From assembly GCA_029204225.1 (NCBI GenBank), contig CM055110.1, forward strand, positions 22,090,881 through 22,154,880: a stretch of 64,000 nucleotides of DNA. Reading direction: 5' to 3'. The position numbers and the translations under genes are program-made. Positions 1-12,394 of the stretch are shown piece after piece. Source of the stretch: Diphasiastrum complanatum (lineage: Eukaryota; Streptophyta; Lycopodiopsida; Lycopodiales; Lycopodiaceae). The notes under the pieces were generated by a model that searched no databases, was not told the DNA's origin, and saw only the letters and a list, made by a program, of their open reading frames with translations. Every line of letters starts with the position of its first letter. Positions within the stretch are counted from its first letter, which is position 1.

Positions 1-362
1 CTTGTTAAGATCTGCTGCTGCCTTGCCTTTTCTTTGGTCTTCGGGCTTCCCAAGCATTCCTTTTCAGCATGTATTAGGGCGCATTTGGCTGTGGGCAAGC
101 TAGTGGCTGGTAAAGGCTACTTTGAGAAGTACTTTCCATCGTATTTAGAAGAATAGTGTGTACTGTACCAACTGCAACTACCTCAAAAAGATCTCTCACT
201 TGGCAGAAAAAGAGCAGCGGTAGAGCTTTCAAAACAATTCCTATTGCTGATTTTTTCAGAGTTTTGGTGGGCATTTTTGTTTAGGCAAGTTCTTCGGAAT
301 CTATTGCAAAAGGTTTACATCGGTTGACGGCTCCATCGAGGTTAATGACATTCCGTGTGAAG

Positions 363-365
<3 letters not shown>

Positions 366-408
<43 letters not shown>
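366..408. repeat. (TA)n microsatellite
   Basis: About 43 bp of uninterrupted alternating AT. It lies upstream of the first reverse transcriptase remnant and encodes nothing; an ORF rich in Ile-Tyr across it is an artefact of the repeat. Confidence 0.97.
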
Positions 409-410
<2 letters not shown>

Positions 411-720
411 ATCTCAGTTCAGTTGGTGAGGTGTTCCATCACATGGATTCCTTTGTACAGTTGTTCTCATGGCTTCGAACATCTCTCGACTTCGTCCTCT
501 AAATCACAACCGACCTGCTTCCTTTGTCTCTCCTCCTCCAGACTCCCCTCCTCATTCAAGTTAGGCTGTGCTTTTTGCTGATGGTTCCATGCTTGCCTCA
601 ACACCTTATGTTCCTCCTTCGTACAGCTCTTCCCTTGGCACTGTTGCCCCTCGCTTGGTTGTGAACCTCCTTCAGTCGTTTCTTCTCTCCTAGAGGAGGT
701 CTTGCCCATCACCAGCGTTC

Positions 721-2165
721 TTGTCCTGCGCTGCTTCAGTCGTCTCAAAATCGCCCTCCTCTCTCAACACTTCGCCCTATGCTTTAGCTTGGTCTTGGAT
801 TTCTTCCCTTGACGTCCTCGGCGCTTTTCACTTGGGCTTCCCTTGTCCAAGGCTTTACTTTTATATTCCCCTTGCTCTCCGTCGTGAAACTCAACTTGCT
901 ATGTGTCTTCCTCTTGATCACTTGGCTATTGACCCCTTTGACATTGCGGCTTGGAATCTGTTTCTTCTTTTTTCCCTTTGGTGTCTAGTCCTCCCTCCGA
1001 GGGGTGGGGATGCTGGTCATAGAGAAACTCGTGCGCGCCTTCATCGCTTTCTATCGGGAGACTGGGAAACAGTTCATGATGAACACTTTGCCCGTTGTCA
1101 AACACTTGCTGCTCGCAATTCATAGGACTCTCAACCTCAAGGCGCCCCACCTCTCCACCGTCGCCTTCGTCGCACCTTACATCTCGAGCAAGTTGCTGAG
1201 TATTATCGTGCAACTCGAGCTTTAGTTCCTCTCACGCCTGCTCCCTTTTCTGCTGATACTGTTGCTGCTCTCCAAGCTCTTCATCTTGCTTTTGAAGGCA
1301 TTCTTCCCTTGTTTGTCGAGGACTTTGTGCCTGATGTTGATTTGGTGCTTGATCGTGATTCTTTCTCTCGTGCCTTCCATCGTAGTCCTCGTCTTGTTGT
1401 TGGTGGTCCCTTCGGTTTGGTCTATGAACACCTTCGTAATTGTTTTCCACCTGAGGACTCTGCTAGTGGCTTTGTTCAACTCTTTCAGGTCTGCTCTTTT
1501 ATCGCCTCTGGTCACATTCCTTCTTCTGTTGCACGTCTTTTGTCTATGTCTCGTTTGATCGCCATGACTAAAGTCTCGGGTGGTGTCCGTCCTATCGTTG
1601 TTGGCAAAGTCCTCCTCCTTCTTGTAAGTTGCTCTATATGTTTTCAGTTTCAACAAATTTTCGCCTCTTTTTTCTCCCCTCATCAATTTGGCATCTCTAC
1701 TCCTGGTAGTTGTGAAACTATCATTCATGGTTTGCATGCAACACTTGATCTCCATCCTGACTGGGTTGTTCTTCAAGTGGATGTTTCCAATGCTTTTAAC
1801 TATGTTTCTAAAGTTGAGTTGTGGGCGGCTGGTGGTGATGTGGCTCAGTTTATCCCTTTTGTGCGGTTGTTCTATGCTATTGAGACTCCCTTCTTTTACA
1901 GTCACCATGTGCGCTCTGGGGATCTTTCTACTATCCAGTCTGTAGTAGGTACTCATCAAGGTGATCCTTTGGGTGGTCCTCTTTTCACTCTTGCTCATTT
2001 TTGTGCCCTTTGAGCTTCTATAGAGGCCTTTCCCTCCTGCTTATTTCTTTCGGTTGCTGATAACACTCATATTATTGGTCCTGCTACAGTGCTCCACGCC
2101 TTTCATCATTTCTCTGAGCAGCTAGCTTCTCTTAGTTTGTCTATTCAACCTCGCAAGTGTGGTAT
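721..2165 (+). pseudogene. Non-LTR reverse transcriptase pseudogene, copy 1
   Basis: One reading frame runs through the whole segment, broken only by TAG at 1123 and TGA at 2011. An N-terminal helix region (RLHRFLSGDW, near 1040) is followed by RT blocks: GGPFGLVYEHLR (about 1400), SGGVRPIVVG (about 1577), a QVDVSNAFN block (about 1775) and QGDPLGGPLF (about 1957). The catalytic box reads VADNTHIIG (about 2053), where the related minus-strand copy has ADD, so one catalytic Asp is lost. The protein stops abruptly near 2165, without the Cys/His and nuclease-like C-terminus kept in copy 2. This is a dead LINE-type element. The family name is not assigned. Sequence upstream of 721 back to about 470 is similarly C/T-rich and may belong to the same ORF, but I cannot show it. 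Confidence 0.75.
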
Positions 2166-2169
2166 CCAG

Positions 2170-4540
2170 TGGGCGTTTCACCATAAGCTCCACACATAAA
2201 GACAAAAAATCATTAAATTTCTTGTGTAGACAACCATATGTTTCCAAGGCAAAGGGGATGAAATCTTCATCGGGTGCTCCTTTTCTTGAGCTTCGTGAGA
2301 TGCAGCAGCCCCTTGCGTGGTGGAAGAACAATGAAGGAGGTCCCTTGATGAGAGGGATTAGCAATGACAACATCTCCTAGAGTACGAATTCCATCACCCG
2401 AGAGAACAAGGTCAATTCATCATCGAGAAGCTTGCGAAGAAAGCCCTGGTAAAATGTGTGTTTATTCTCGAACAACATGAAAACCACTATCATGAGCAAT
2501 AGCAGCAAGGGCATCACGAATGGAATCATGTAAAATAATATGTTCTCCACCTGAAGGGCACCGCATAAGATGAGTACCCAAGGAATCCAACAAATGACCA
2601 CATGAACACTTGGAGAGACCAATTAATATTGGATGTGGAAGCCCCAATTTGGTTCAAAGGGCAGTTATAAACAAGTCATTGTTGAGTCGCAAGAATGGAA
2701 GAACAACCAAGCCCCTACACTTGGACCGACACATGAAAGAAGACGAGCTTGAACTGCATCAGAAGGTGAATCATTGATAAGTTGATCGAAGGAATAAGAG
2801 TGAAGATGCTCTATGATAGTCTTCTGAAAAATCAGTCGCTGATTTGTCACCAAAGATTCAAAGGGAGACACAAAAGGCTGTAGAAGCGGTGGAAGTAAAA
2901 CTCAAGCAGTGCGAAGAGCGTGTTGAAAAGCAAAATTTCCAGTCTCCACATGAGCCACCGACTCAAGAAGAAGAGGCTGGTTACCCTGCTGAAACTTGAA
3001 AACTAGTGTAGAGGCAACAAGAGCCCAACTTCCAAGAAAAACAGTTGGTGCAATGCAAGCAGTAGATACCGTGGCCAATACCACCAGAGGAGGCAGGAAG
3101 AGAAATTAGCCGCTTAGAAAACTGACCTTCACAAGTGTCGAAGGTTCTTGGCCCCAAAAGACGACCAAATACGCCTAGTAAAGTATCATCAAAATCCCGA
3201 AGTAAGGATAATCTGTCAAGTGAAGGAGGAATGCAACATAGAAGATAGCTAGGACGTTGAGCAAAGCACTGAGTGAGAATTCCAAATGCAACTTGAGAAT
3301 TTTTATAAGCTTTGGCAACATATCATAATGAAAGCAAATCCATCTAGAGCTTCCCGCATAAATGAAGTGACATATCCAGAAGAACCAATGAGAACACCCA
3401 ATACTTTAATGCCAAGCTGAGGAGTAAAAGCTGAGGAGTAATGAAACCTTCAAATAAGGGGATATCTGCTGGAAGGCCTTTTGGGCACCAAGCAACACAC
3501 TTGGACCTGTTCACTGTAAGACCAATAAAAGAGAGTTGAGCTGAGAAATGCAAAAAAGCATAGATGACTTCACTAGCAGGCCCCACAATATGAGTATCAT
3601 CTGCAATAGAGGAGAATAAACATGAGGAAAAGGCTGAAGCTGTAGCACGCAATGCACGATAATGTGCCAAAGCAAAGAGAGGACCACCTAAGGAATCCCC
3701 TTGTCGAGTTTCCTTAGCAGAAAAAATGACGATAACATCACCAGTACGAGAAACATGACTAAAGTACAAAAGAGAACTTCTAAAATAGAAGCTCCGCACA
3801 AAAGGAATGAGCATGGCAAGTGTAACCTGAACACCACGAAGTTCTTGAAAGATACTCATCCGAGAAACAGAGTTGAAAGCATTAGCAACATCAACTTGTA
3901 AAACAACCTAGTCAGGGTGAAGATCCAAAATAGCACGTAAAGCATGAACAACCGTCTCACAATTGCCAGGAGTAGCACACCCAAATTGAAACGGAAAAAG
4001 ATGAGCATGAAATGTCTCTCGAAACTGGAAACAAAGTGCCCTACCAACCTATATAAACATTCACCCACTGCAATTGGACGCATACCACCAGAAGCTTTAT
4101 CTAATGCTAAAAGACGAGCGACACCTATAATTTGAGCAAGTGAAGGAGGGATCTGCCTAGATGCAATGAAGAAGCACACCTTGAAGAGAAGATCAAAGCC
4201 ACTAACAAAATCATATGGAGAAAAACAATCACGTAGATGCTCAAAAACCAATCCTGAAGGCCCACCAGTTGAGAGGCAAGGACTACGCAGAAAAGCTTTC
4301 ATAAAATAAACTTCTACAAGTTGAAGATCAGAGTCAGGCTGTCTTCAACACATAAAGGAAGAGTATCACTAGCGTGGGGATAAAGTTGTTCAAACAACAC
4401 ATAAAGGAAGAGTATCACTAGCGTGGGGATAAAGTCGTTCCAATGCCTGAATAGTTGTAGAAGAAGGTGTTGCTGAAATTGAGGGAGCAAGAGCGTGTGC
4501 AGCCCGAGAAAATTCACTAGCTTAAGGAAATCGTTCTAAT
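2170..4540 (-). pseudogene. Non-LTR reverse transcriptase pseudogene, copy 2, with zinc-knuckle and nuclease-like C-terminus
   Basis: Read from high to low coordinates, the conserved blocks are GGPSGLVFEHLRDCF (about 4260), ASGGMRPIAVGE (about 4085), RQGDSLGGPLFALAH (about 3690), the catalytic IADDTHIVGP (about 3600), SVGAWLFFHS (about 2715), CSCGHLLDSLGTHLMRC (about 2580) and a C-terminal DEDFIPFALETYG stretch (about 2265). The order RT, Cys/His knuckle, then a conserved P-x-A-x-ET-x-G tail is what I recall from non-LTR reverse transcriptases of algae, fungi, mosses and ferns with a PD-(D/E)XK-like C-terminus. The frame breaks several times, including at a 49-bp duplication (4346-4443). It is related to copy 1 but clearly diverged from it, and lies tail to tail with it; the junction is near 2170. 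Confidence 0.72.
4346..4443. repeat. 49-bp tandem duplication inside reverse transcriptase copy 2
   Basis: Units 4346-4394 and 4395-4443 differ at only two or three positions. Because 49 is not a multiple of three, the duplication shifts the frame of the minus-strand reverse transcriptase. It is therefore a local slippage event that postdates coding function. Confidence 0.9.
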
Positions 4541-4543
4541 ATT

Positions 4544-5990
4544 TTGCAGAATAGAGTTCATGATAGCATATATATTCACTAAAGCATTATCATTCGACAA
4601 TCGTTCTAAGTTTAGTATTATGCTCAACTTAATACCTCAATTTTTTATGAGTTCACATTAAGGGGTAGTGTTAGATTTCATTCATGAAATTATTTTGTAG
4701 TGTAGAACTACTTTGTAGTTTTACTCGCATTGTCGAGATAGTGTCAGAGGATTTGAGACCGTCTGCAGAAATACACGTATTGTTGACATAGTGTCGAGCA
4801 ATCCTAAAATGATTATTCGAGGCTACCAAATAATGACTTTATCAAATTTGGTTGAGAAATCTTGTCCATTACATATTTCAGGTCGAATCCCTTATCTCCA
4901 CGTTGCACCTGCAAGGTGGATGTAACAACGCATTCCGTTAGGGCTGTTCCATCAACAACTACAAATAGATCAGTAGATTAGTTCATTTTATGTTAAAGTT
5001 GAATTAGTTCAGACTTTAGGAGTAATCGGTCTTGTTCTTCTCTTTTCTCTCTCTTCCGCCATAGGCATAGACTGATCGTTAATAAGCTATCGCAACCAAA
5101 GTTTGTGTATGAGCAAAATTTATAGTAGAATTAGATGCGCTATTATTATAATTCAATCAAAGTAGACAACAAATGTATTTTCCATCATTGAACAATACAT
5201 ATGGCATTCAACAATTCGACAAATGACTTGTCTTGTCTTATTGTTTCCGTTATTTATGCTATTCGATATGAGTTCAGATAATTGGCACTGTAGCGATCTT
5301 TCTCTATCATTCATTTTCCGCACTTGTGAATGATGATAAGTTGTGTTTATGATAGTATCAAAATAGTTTTGTTATTACATTAATTATTGTTCTTCCTACA
5401 TTCGAACTATCATTGTCGAATAGTTTTTTTGACTCGTATGTAGCTTATTTCCATTTTTCAATCGATTTGTGGGTAGATGGATCAATTTATTTTCCAGATA
5501 CTGCATTATGTCATGATTTCAAATCTATTAGTTAGTTGATTAGATTCATATGTGATGGAAATAGTGATTTACATGGATATTGCCAATGATTGCAAAAAGT
5601 TGGTGTGCATGATCAATAGTTACAACGTGCCAATCAACAATTGAAACTTCTAAATTAACAATTGCATCATGCCAATATTCAAATGCAGCATCATGTACAA
5701 AATGCTAAATAGGAAAATTTTGCTCTTATGAATAATATATCGCAGTTGAATATTGTAATTGGAAGTCTTCAATGTTCAAATAAAAATGTATTAGAGTCAA
5801 CGAAGAAGTTACGATCTGAAAGCTTGTAATCTCTTTGCGACATAGAGGTTTTAAAAAAAGACAACAATTAAAAGATAAATAAAAAGACTTTCACAAAGGA
5901 ATATTGAAAGCTTATCTCTATACATTGGAAAAAAAAAAAAAAGGTTCAATCATTCAAATAAGTATGACCACTCATATGTTATATATGTTA
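4544..5990. other. AT-rich stretch without a recognisable gene; possible LTR start at 4668
   Basis: No convincing ORF. The purine tract AAGGGGTAG directly before TGTTAGATTTC at about 4660-4678 has the look of a polypurine tract plus LTR start, and a CT-rich patch follows near 5040. No second LTR copy or target duplication was found, so this is only a hint of a copia-type LTR. Confidence 0.3.
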
Positions 5991-6059
5991 TTAAAATAAA
6001 ATGCATTTGTTTTTTAATGTCTGTTGTGTTTGTTATATTTTCTTTTAGAATTGACTTTT

Positions 6060-7470
6060 GGATTTACAATGTGCTCTGGTCTGGTAGCAAAGGATCACCT
6101 CAAAGATTGGTCATACATTGGAGAATCTATCAGTTCTATTCTTCCATGAAAATCTACACGAGTCAAAAAAATGAACAAGAAAAATACTAACATGGTTTTA
6201 ATTAAGATTCAAACATTTTTGGATTCAAATGTGGTCCAAGGAACATGGAATCAATAGAAATGTCTATGCAACATTTTTTAGAATTATGCAACAAGCATTT
6301 TCTCAAGTAAATATAAAAAAGACACATCTTTCCCACCCATTTCGAGTTAAATTAGCAAAAAAGTTACTCGAATGAGAGAATGTTTAAAGTGGTACGCCAA
6401 CCTTTTCGCATAATTGAATTGTACATAACTAAAAATGGTGATCTAAAATACAATCATTGTAACAATATTTTTCTCGATCTTAAAATGGTTCTTGCATACA
6501 TGATTCAATTTTATAAACTAAATACAGATCAGGAGAATATGAAGCTAATTATCGTAATGAAATTAGATGAATTAGAAATTTTCAAGATACAAAATTAGAA
6601 CGTGTGAGCATTACTATGATGAACAAGATATCCAATTATTGTACATTTAGTGTTCAACCAGAGAATCACACATGGTGGATAGCGACATTCCAGGTACATG
6701 CCTATGCTATCATTGTTTAGTTTCAATTTGTCTCAAAAAAAGTATTACATTTATACACATGATCACACAATCAAATTTTTTTTTTTGCAAGTTTTGAAAG
6801 AAGACCATGAAATTCTTCCATGGATATTCTCACGAACAAATTATGATAGCATTATAAAAGAACATTTGCAATGTCAAAAAAATTTTGTGGAAAGTCATGA
6901 AAGTTTTCAAATCAAATGGCACCTTGCAGACAATTTGAAAATATTAAAAATGTATGTGTAATATTTTGCATTGTGCAAATGAAAAACATCCATGTCTTTA
7001 TTGCATGAAAGATTTTTATGACATGAATGTGGGACGATCAAATAATGGATTCATGCAAGATTTGGAAGATTCAGATTTGAAAAGTGTTCTATCAATTCCT
7101 CGGACAAACGTCTACATTTGCATATTGCACGCAGAGGTAGAATGATAGAAAAAATGATATATCTTCATATTCTTTTCTTGGAATATGAAACCTAAATCCT
7201 TAGCTAAATTAGCAATAAAAAAATTGGAGGTGCTTTCAAGGGCAAGATTACATAAATGTGATGTTAAAATTGAAAAAAAGTGAAAGATTGTATGAAAAAT
7301 TAGGAAATTTTTCCAATAAAGCAAGAAGATTTCTATCCAATCATACAAGCAAATCTTCTAGTGTGCAATACAGCATTTGGAAAGAAATTATTGCACCCGC
7401 ACAAGATTTTGGGGAGAAGGGAGCTATAGGGAGCAAAAAGATAGAAGTTTGGAAGAACTTTTGAATGTAT
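6060..7470 (+). pseudogene. Degenerate ORF cluster of unknown identity
   Basis: Several overlapping plus-strand frames (6380-6598, 6698-6961, 6954-7145, 7258-7464) read like one protein broken by frameshifts. Recognisable pieces are MRECLKWYANLF near 6371, NHTWWIATF near 6665, IKWHLADNLKILKM near 6911, a Cys cluster C-x6-C-x2-C (CANEKHPCLYC) near 6972, and an IPRTNVYICILHAEVE stretch near 7095. The spacing of the cysteines suggests a small metal-binding site. I do not recognise the family; a transposon-encoded protein is more likely than a host gene given the decay and the surroundings. Confidence 0.4.
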
Positions 7471-7479
7471 GACATCCAA

Positions 7480-10400
7480 CATACGTGCAAGTGATTGTGT
7501 GGGCTCCCATTCCTTTATATTTGATAAAAATAAATTTGCATGATAGAATAAATATGAGTTTCCAAATAGCCGCAATGATTTAGATACTTATAATTGCATT
7601 TTTTTCCTTCACCATATTCAAACAATAACAACTAAGATCTTCAAAGTCATAGCAATGACCATGTTGAAACTCCCTAAATTCGTATTAAGTCTTTTGATCC
7701 TTGGATGTTTACTTTGCTAGTGTATTAGTTTTTAGATCAAATTACAACCTAGAAAAGAAATCTACACATGCATCTCATCAATTTCCATCTTTTACGTAGA
7801 AAGAACAGAGGAAAACGAGTTTGTGTATTTGTAGTAGAAATATTAGATATGAAAATCCTTGTTAATGAATAACATCCTTTCATGAATATGGTTGCACTTT
7901 AAATTACAATTTGCAACTTGGTGTCCTACTAAATAGTTTAACGCTTATTACATTTATTGGAATTAAAATTAGAGTTGTAGCAAAATGCGCACAAAAGTGT
8001 GCATTTCAAGCATTCTTTTGAAAATCCATACTCAATTAACTATCGCAAATATCTCCGATCCTTCCATAAACATGTTCATCATATATACATTCACCGATTA
8101 AAGAAATTGAGCCACTAATTTTGAGCAAATTGCAAGCAAGATATGATTTGTCAAACATGCAGCGATATTGATAAAACATCCATCATCTCAAATGTGTGTA
8201 TAACACCATTTCTTTCACCACAATTTTCACAATTGCTAACTATACAATTTCCTATATGACCATAGCAACGTGTTCAACTTGGAATTCTTTTGATGTAGAT
8301 GTGGGCATTTAAAGTTTGCTATGTCAAGTGCTAAAATGTATTATCTGAGTTGTTATGGCATTCTTTATTTTTGAAAATCCAAACAATCTAGTGAATGTAT
8401 GTATGTCTATGTAGAAATGACAAAACAAAGCTACAATATATTCTTAATGCATACATGCATTTAGACACAAATGAGTCATGTTTGTTGCTCTCTACTAATG
8501 AAAATGGATTCTTACCTAAGCCATTTTCTAGTCAATTTGAAAAGTATTTTCTTTTAGTATCTCTAAATTTGATACATAAGCAAGTGTACTTTCACATCAA
8601 ATTGATAGAATTCTAACACATCTATCTCTAGTCATTCTCCAACAAGTGAGCATTGAGTCGAACACACACTTTTGTGCACATGTGCACAAAAGAGTCTTGC
8701 AAATAACTTGAGTGTTAAGCTATCCATGTTATAGTCAAACATTTTACATTCAAACATATTCTAAGCTCCTTCATTTTCTAGAAATGCAACAAATGTTGAA
8801 GTGCTCTCCAACAAGTGCTAGGGTTTTTTTCTAGTTCTAGCCTCCAATCAGTTGAAAACAAAACCTTGGGTGGAAGCATGCCTCATTTTTCAGTGCAAAT
8901 ATATAAAGTGCACTGAGTGTATGCATTGGTTTCATATTCAAGAGCTTCAGAGGCGGGGTTTAAATCAAGGAAAACACCTAGAGCCTATAACCTTGTCCTA
9001 TAGCATATCAAAACTAAAGTAGTAAAATATGGATCTTGAATGCACTTTTTTTAACATAAACACACCCCTTGAGAAATCAAGAAATAGATAAAGTAGCCTC
9101 AAATTGTGCAACATCCATTAGAAAAAAAAGTCCGTTTAACAAGTTTTTTTGTGTTTCAATGGATCATGCAAATTTGCATGCAACTATATTTGAGGTTTTA
9201 TTGTGATTCATGTAGAAATAATGAATACTTTTTTCATGATGGTGATGCCTTAAAGCATCCATGTAAAGTTTTCCTCTGCATTTCCATGCTTAAATAGCAC
9301 TTTGTACCACAAGATTTCACTACAAATCATCATATTCTGGCACATGTACAAAACAAGAAATTCATAGTTCTCTTCCAAGGAAAGGTGTCATGATCCCAAA
9401 GCGTAGAGGAATCGTATTACATTGCATGCACCTAATTTTGCCTCCTATATGTCAAGCTTTGCAAGCATTATGTCGAGACTCATATTGAGGCTTTCACAAC
9501 CTACAAATGCCCATTACGGCTAAACCTCTCCTTGACATCACTATAGTGAGCCATTGTTGAACTGATAAAGATAGGGTGAGGCCTTGAGAATGGGGTTTTG
9601 GGATGTATGATCAATGCGATTTTTTACACAAAGTGATGTGAAAAGTACCATAAAATTGTGCACGATTCATTTACAACTAGATCAATTTAACTAGTTTTGC
9701 AATGTGTTTTATTCTTAATATATAAAAACAAGATCAAAAAAAAAATTGCACGAAAACAAGATGGATTACGTAGCCAAACATAAAGTATTGAATTCTCAGA
9801 CAATTTCTATCAGTTACAAAAACAATACAGAGAAGCATGTTGTCCCAAAATGACCAAAAGTAGCGATGGTATAGATCCTTTATGCAAATGTCTCCTCCAC
9901 ACCCCCATGTTTAAAAATGTGGAGGCTAGCCATACCAAATTTCTCTCCACTCCAATGTCATAGAATGTAAAATGCCAAGCCAAGCCAATGCATCACCACA
10001 TTTTCTCATATTCTAGAGAGAGAAAAGGGAGGTGGATTGATAGGCTTTTTGAATTTGTGGCCATCAAATTTTTGGATTAATAGGGATCTTATAGCCAACA
10101 TTGTGAAACCATTTATGCTCATGAATCATTTATTGAAAGAGGCAAGAACATAATTAGAGCAATTTGCAAATCTTTCCACCTGTCAATTTTATGTAAGCTC
10201 AGTTAGGTCTCCCTCCAAATTCATTATTTCATCTAAGAAAGTAATGTAGAACGATTGGGTCTTTCAATCTCAAAATGGGGCCTAATGGTTGGCACCATCC
10301 TCATTCACCCTTGAGATCTAGAGTTCAACTCCTCTTGTGCTCATTCAAATGGACATATCACAACAACACTCTTTATGGAGTGATGGTTCATCGACCAAGG

Positions 10401-12394
10401 AAGACTATGCATTGTTAGGCAAGACTTTAAACCCCAAGGCCATAACATATTGATAAAATGCACTTTACACATTTGTTGATAAAAAAGAAGCCCATCAAAC
10501 TCACAAATATAAAACATAGATACATTTTTGGATAATCATGTACACTCTTTCTTGTAATGAGTTTTGCACTTTCAAATTGTGATCCAAAAGGTTACAAACC
10601 TCTCCTATATTCAAGAGTTTTAACCCTCCTACATCCTTGTTTTCCTAAAAGTGTCCAAGAACTATCCACATTGACAAATATGGGCGTCACAAGTTATGTA
10701 ATTGAGTGTCACAATCACCATCTTCTAGCTTTACAAGGAGAACTACTTGATAATCCTTTGTATGATTGAGTGTCACAGTTATCATATTCAAACATGAACA
10801 AAAAAATGTCCTCAAGATCATTACGTGTTCCTATTTTATCTTTCAACCTCTTGCTATTGAGATTAACATTGTCCACATAATCATGTGGTTAACTTTCCAA
10901 TTTATCAAAGTTGACCATGGAGTCCACTTTTTACGTGAATTAGATAGATGATCTTCACAAAAACATATACATACAACTGAAAATAATGCTAAAATCTTGG
11001 ACAAATTTGACTTTTTTTTTTTTTCTTTCGGTGTAGTGATGAACAGGTGGGTTGCAGCATAACTTCAATAGACATTGCAGCTTCCATGACCTAACAAACA
11101 ATCAGTGATATCAACAACACCAAAAATTGAGCAATAGCTTATAGAAGGAAGATCAAAACGAACTGCTACTTAATCCTGACAAAGCTTCATATAAACTAGA
11201 TAAAAAATAGCTTTCACCAGCTTCTGAATAGTTAGTATTCACTCTTCATGTCCCTATTGTTTGGCACCAATCTAAATCTTGTTTCCTAACAAGTATTACA
11301 AGTGAAAACTCGATGGCACTTGGGGCCCTTACCACTGCCAAGTGAAAGCTTTGGCAAAATGACGCAAATGGAAATCCACAAAGCAATATGCATAAAGTAT
11401 TTAAGTAGAACGATAGTCAAGGTGAAAACAATTTTGAAATTGAAAACGTATACGCGCCAATAACAAAGCAACATCCTTCCAAAAGAGGATTTTCAAGTGT
11501 GTGCTACCAACTTTTAAAATTCTTGAAATTTACACAAGCATTTGAAAGGATAGTCTTTTTTACCTACAGGCTACAATTGATCTAATATTTGTATGTCGCA
11601 AAAATTCACACATTCCCAATTGCAAGATATAAACTTCACAGGAAATGTGGGACTTGCAATACAAAACAACTCCTTATTTCTTCATTGAGAACTTACAAAT
11701 GGAGCTGGCAGCTCCTTGCACTTAAATCATAAAGGCAGCGCCTAACAGAAAGTATTTTTCTTGCCACGGCCTTCCAAAATGACATGTACAACTTTTCCAT
11801 CGTCCTACTCATTCACTATACAAACCGCAAAGAATAATAGAATGTATAGAACGAAAAGGCAGCATTCCATCCGGACGGCTTTACAGACATTATTGATAAA
11901 TTTGGCAACTTAGACTAAACTCCACTTATTATGTTTCCAGCTGATCATACATGAATAACTGGTAACCTTGTACAGCATAAATTCTTTCGTTGTCAAAAAA
12001 ATCAGATGAAATTGAGCCGACCGTTGGACGAAGCCCACGCCCCGCCGATTGCTTCAATGACAGCAAATTCCTACCCTCTTCTTAATCTCACACACCTCTG
12101 CACATTGATGATCAGTATTTCAGGTGAATTCTTTGAAGTTTTGGACAGCCACAACAAGCTGCATATTGTTAGCACCAGTCGCATAGTCAGCTTATTCTCA
12201 CTTCATCAAGAAAACACACCAGATCAAGGTTCACTGCTCATATAGCTCATCCGGTACGAGACATACTCAAAATCATATGCAGAAATGGTATCTTCAGGTA
12301 CCAGCCAGAGATAGTCATATGAAGCTGAAAACAAAAAGCTAAGCCCGTGGTTGACTGCACAAAAACTAGTCCACTATCAGAGCTAGTTGGATCC
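7480..12394. other. AT-rich intergenic region, nothing recognised
   Basis: Short ORFs only (under 80 codons), none with family-like motifs. Poly-A and poly-T tracts are common, for example near 9735 and 11010. The last few hundred bases (12.0-12.39 kb) are the 3' flank of the minus-strand GH28 gene. Confidence 0.7.

Noticed and set aside
1222-1998. Minus-strand ORF of 258 codons
   Set aside because: It is antisense to the reverse transcriptase frame and has the Arg/Thr-rich composition of a shadow ORF.
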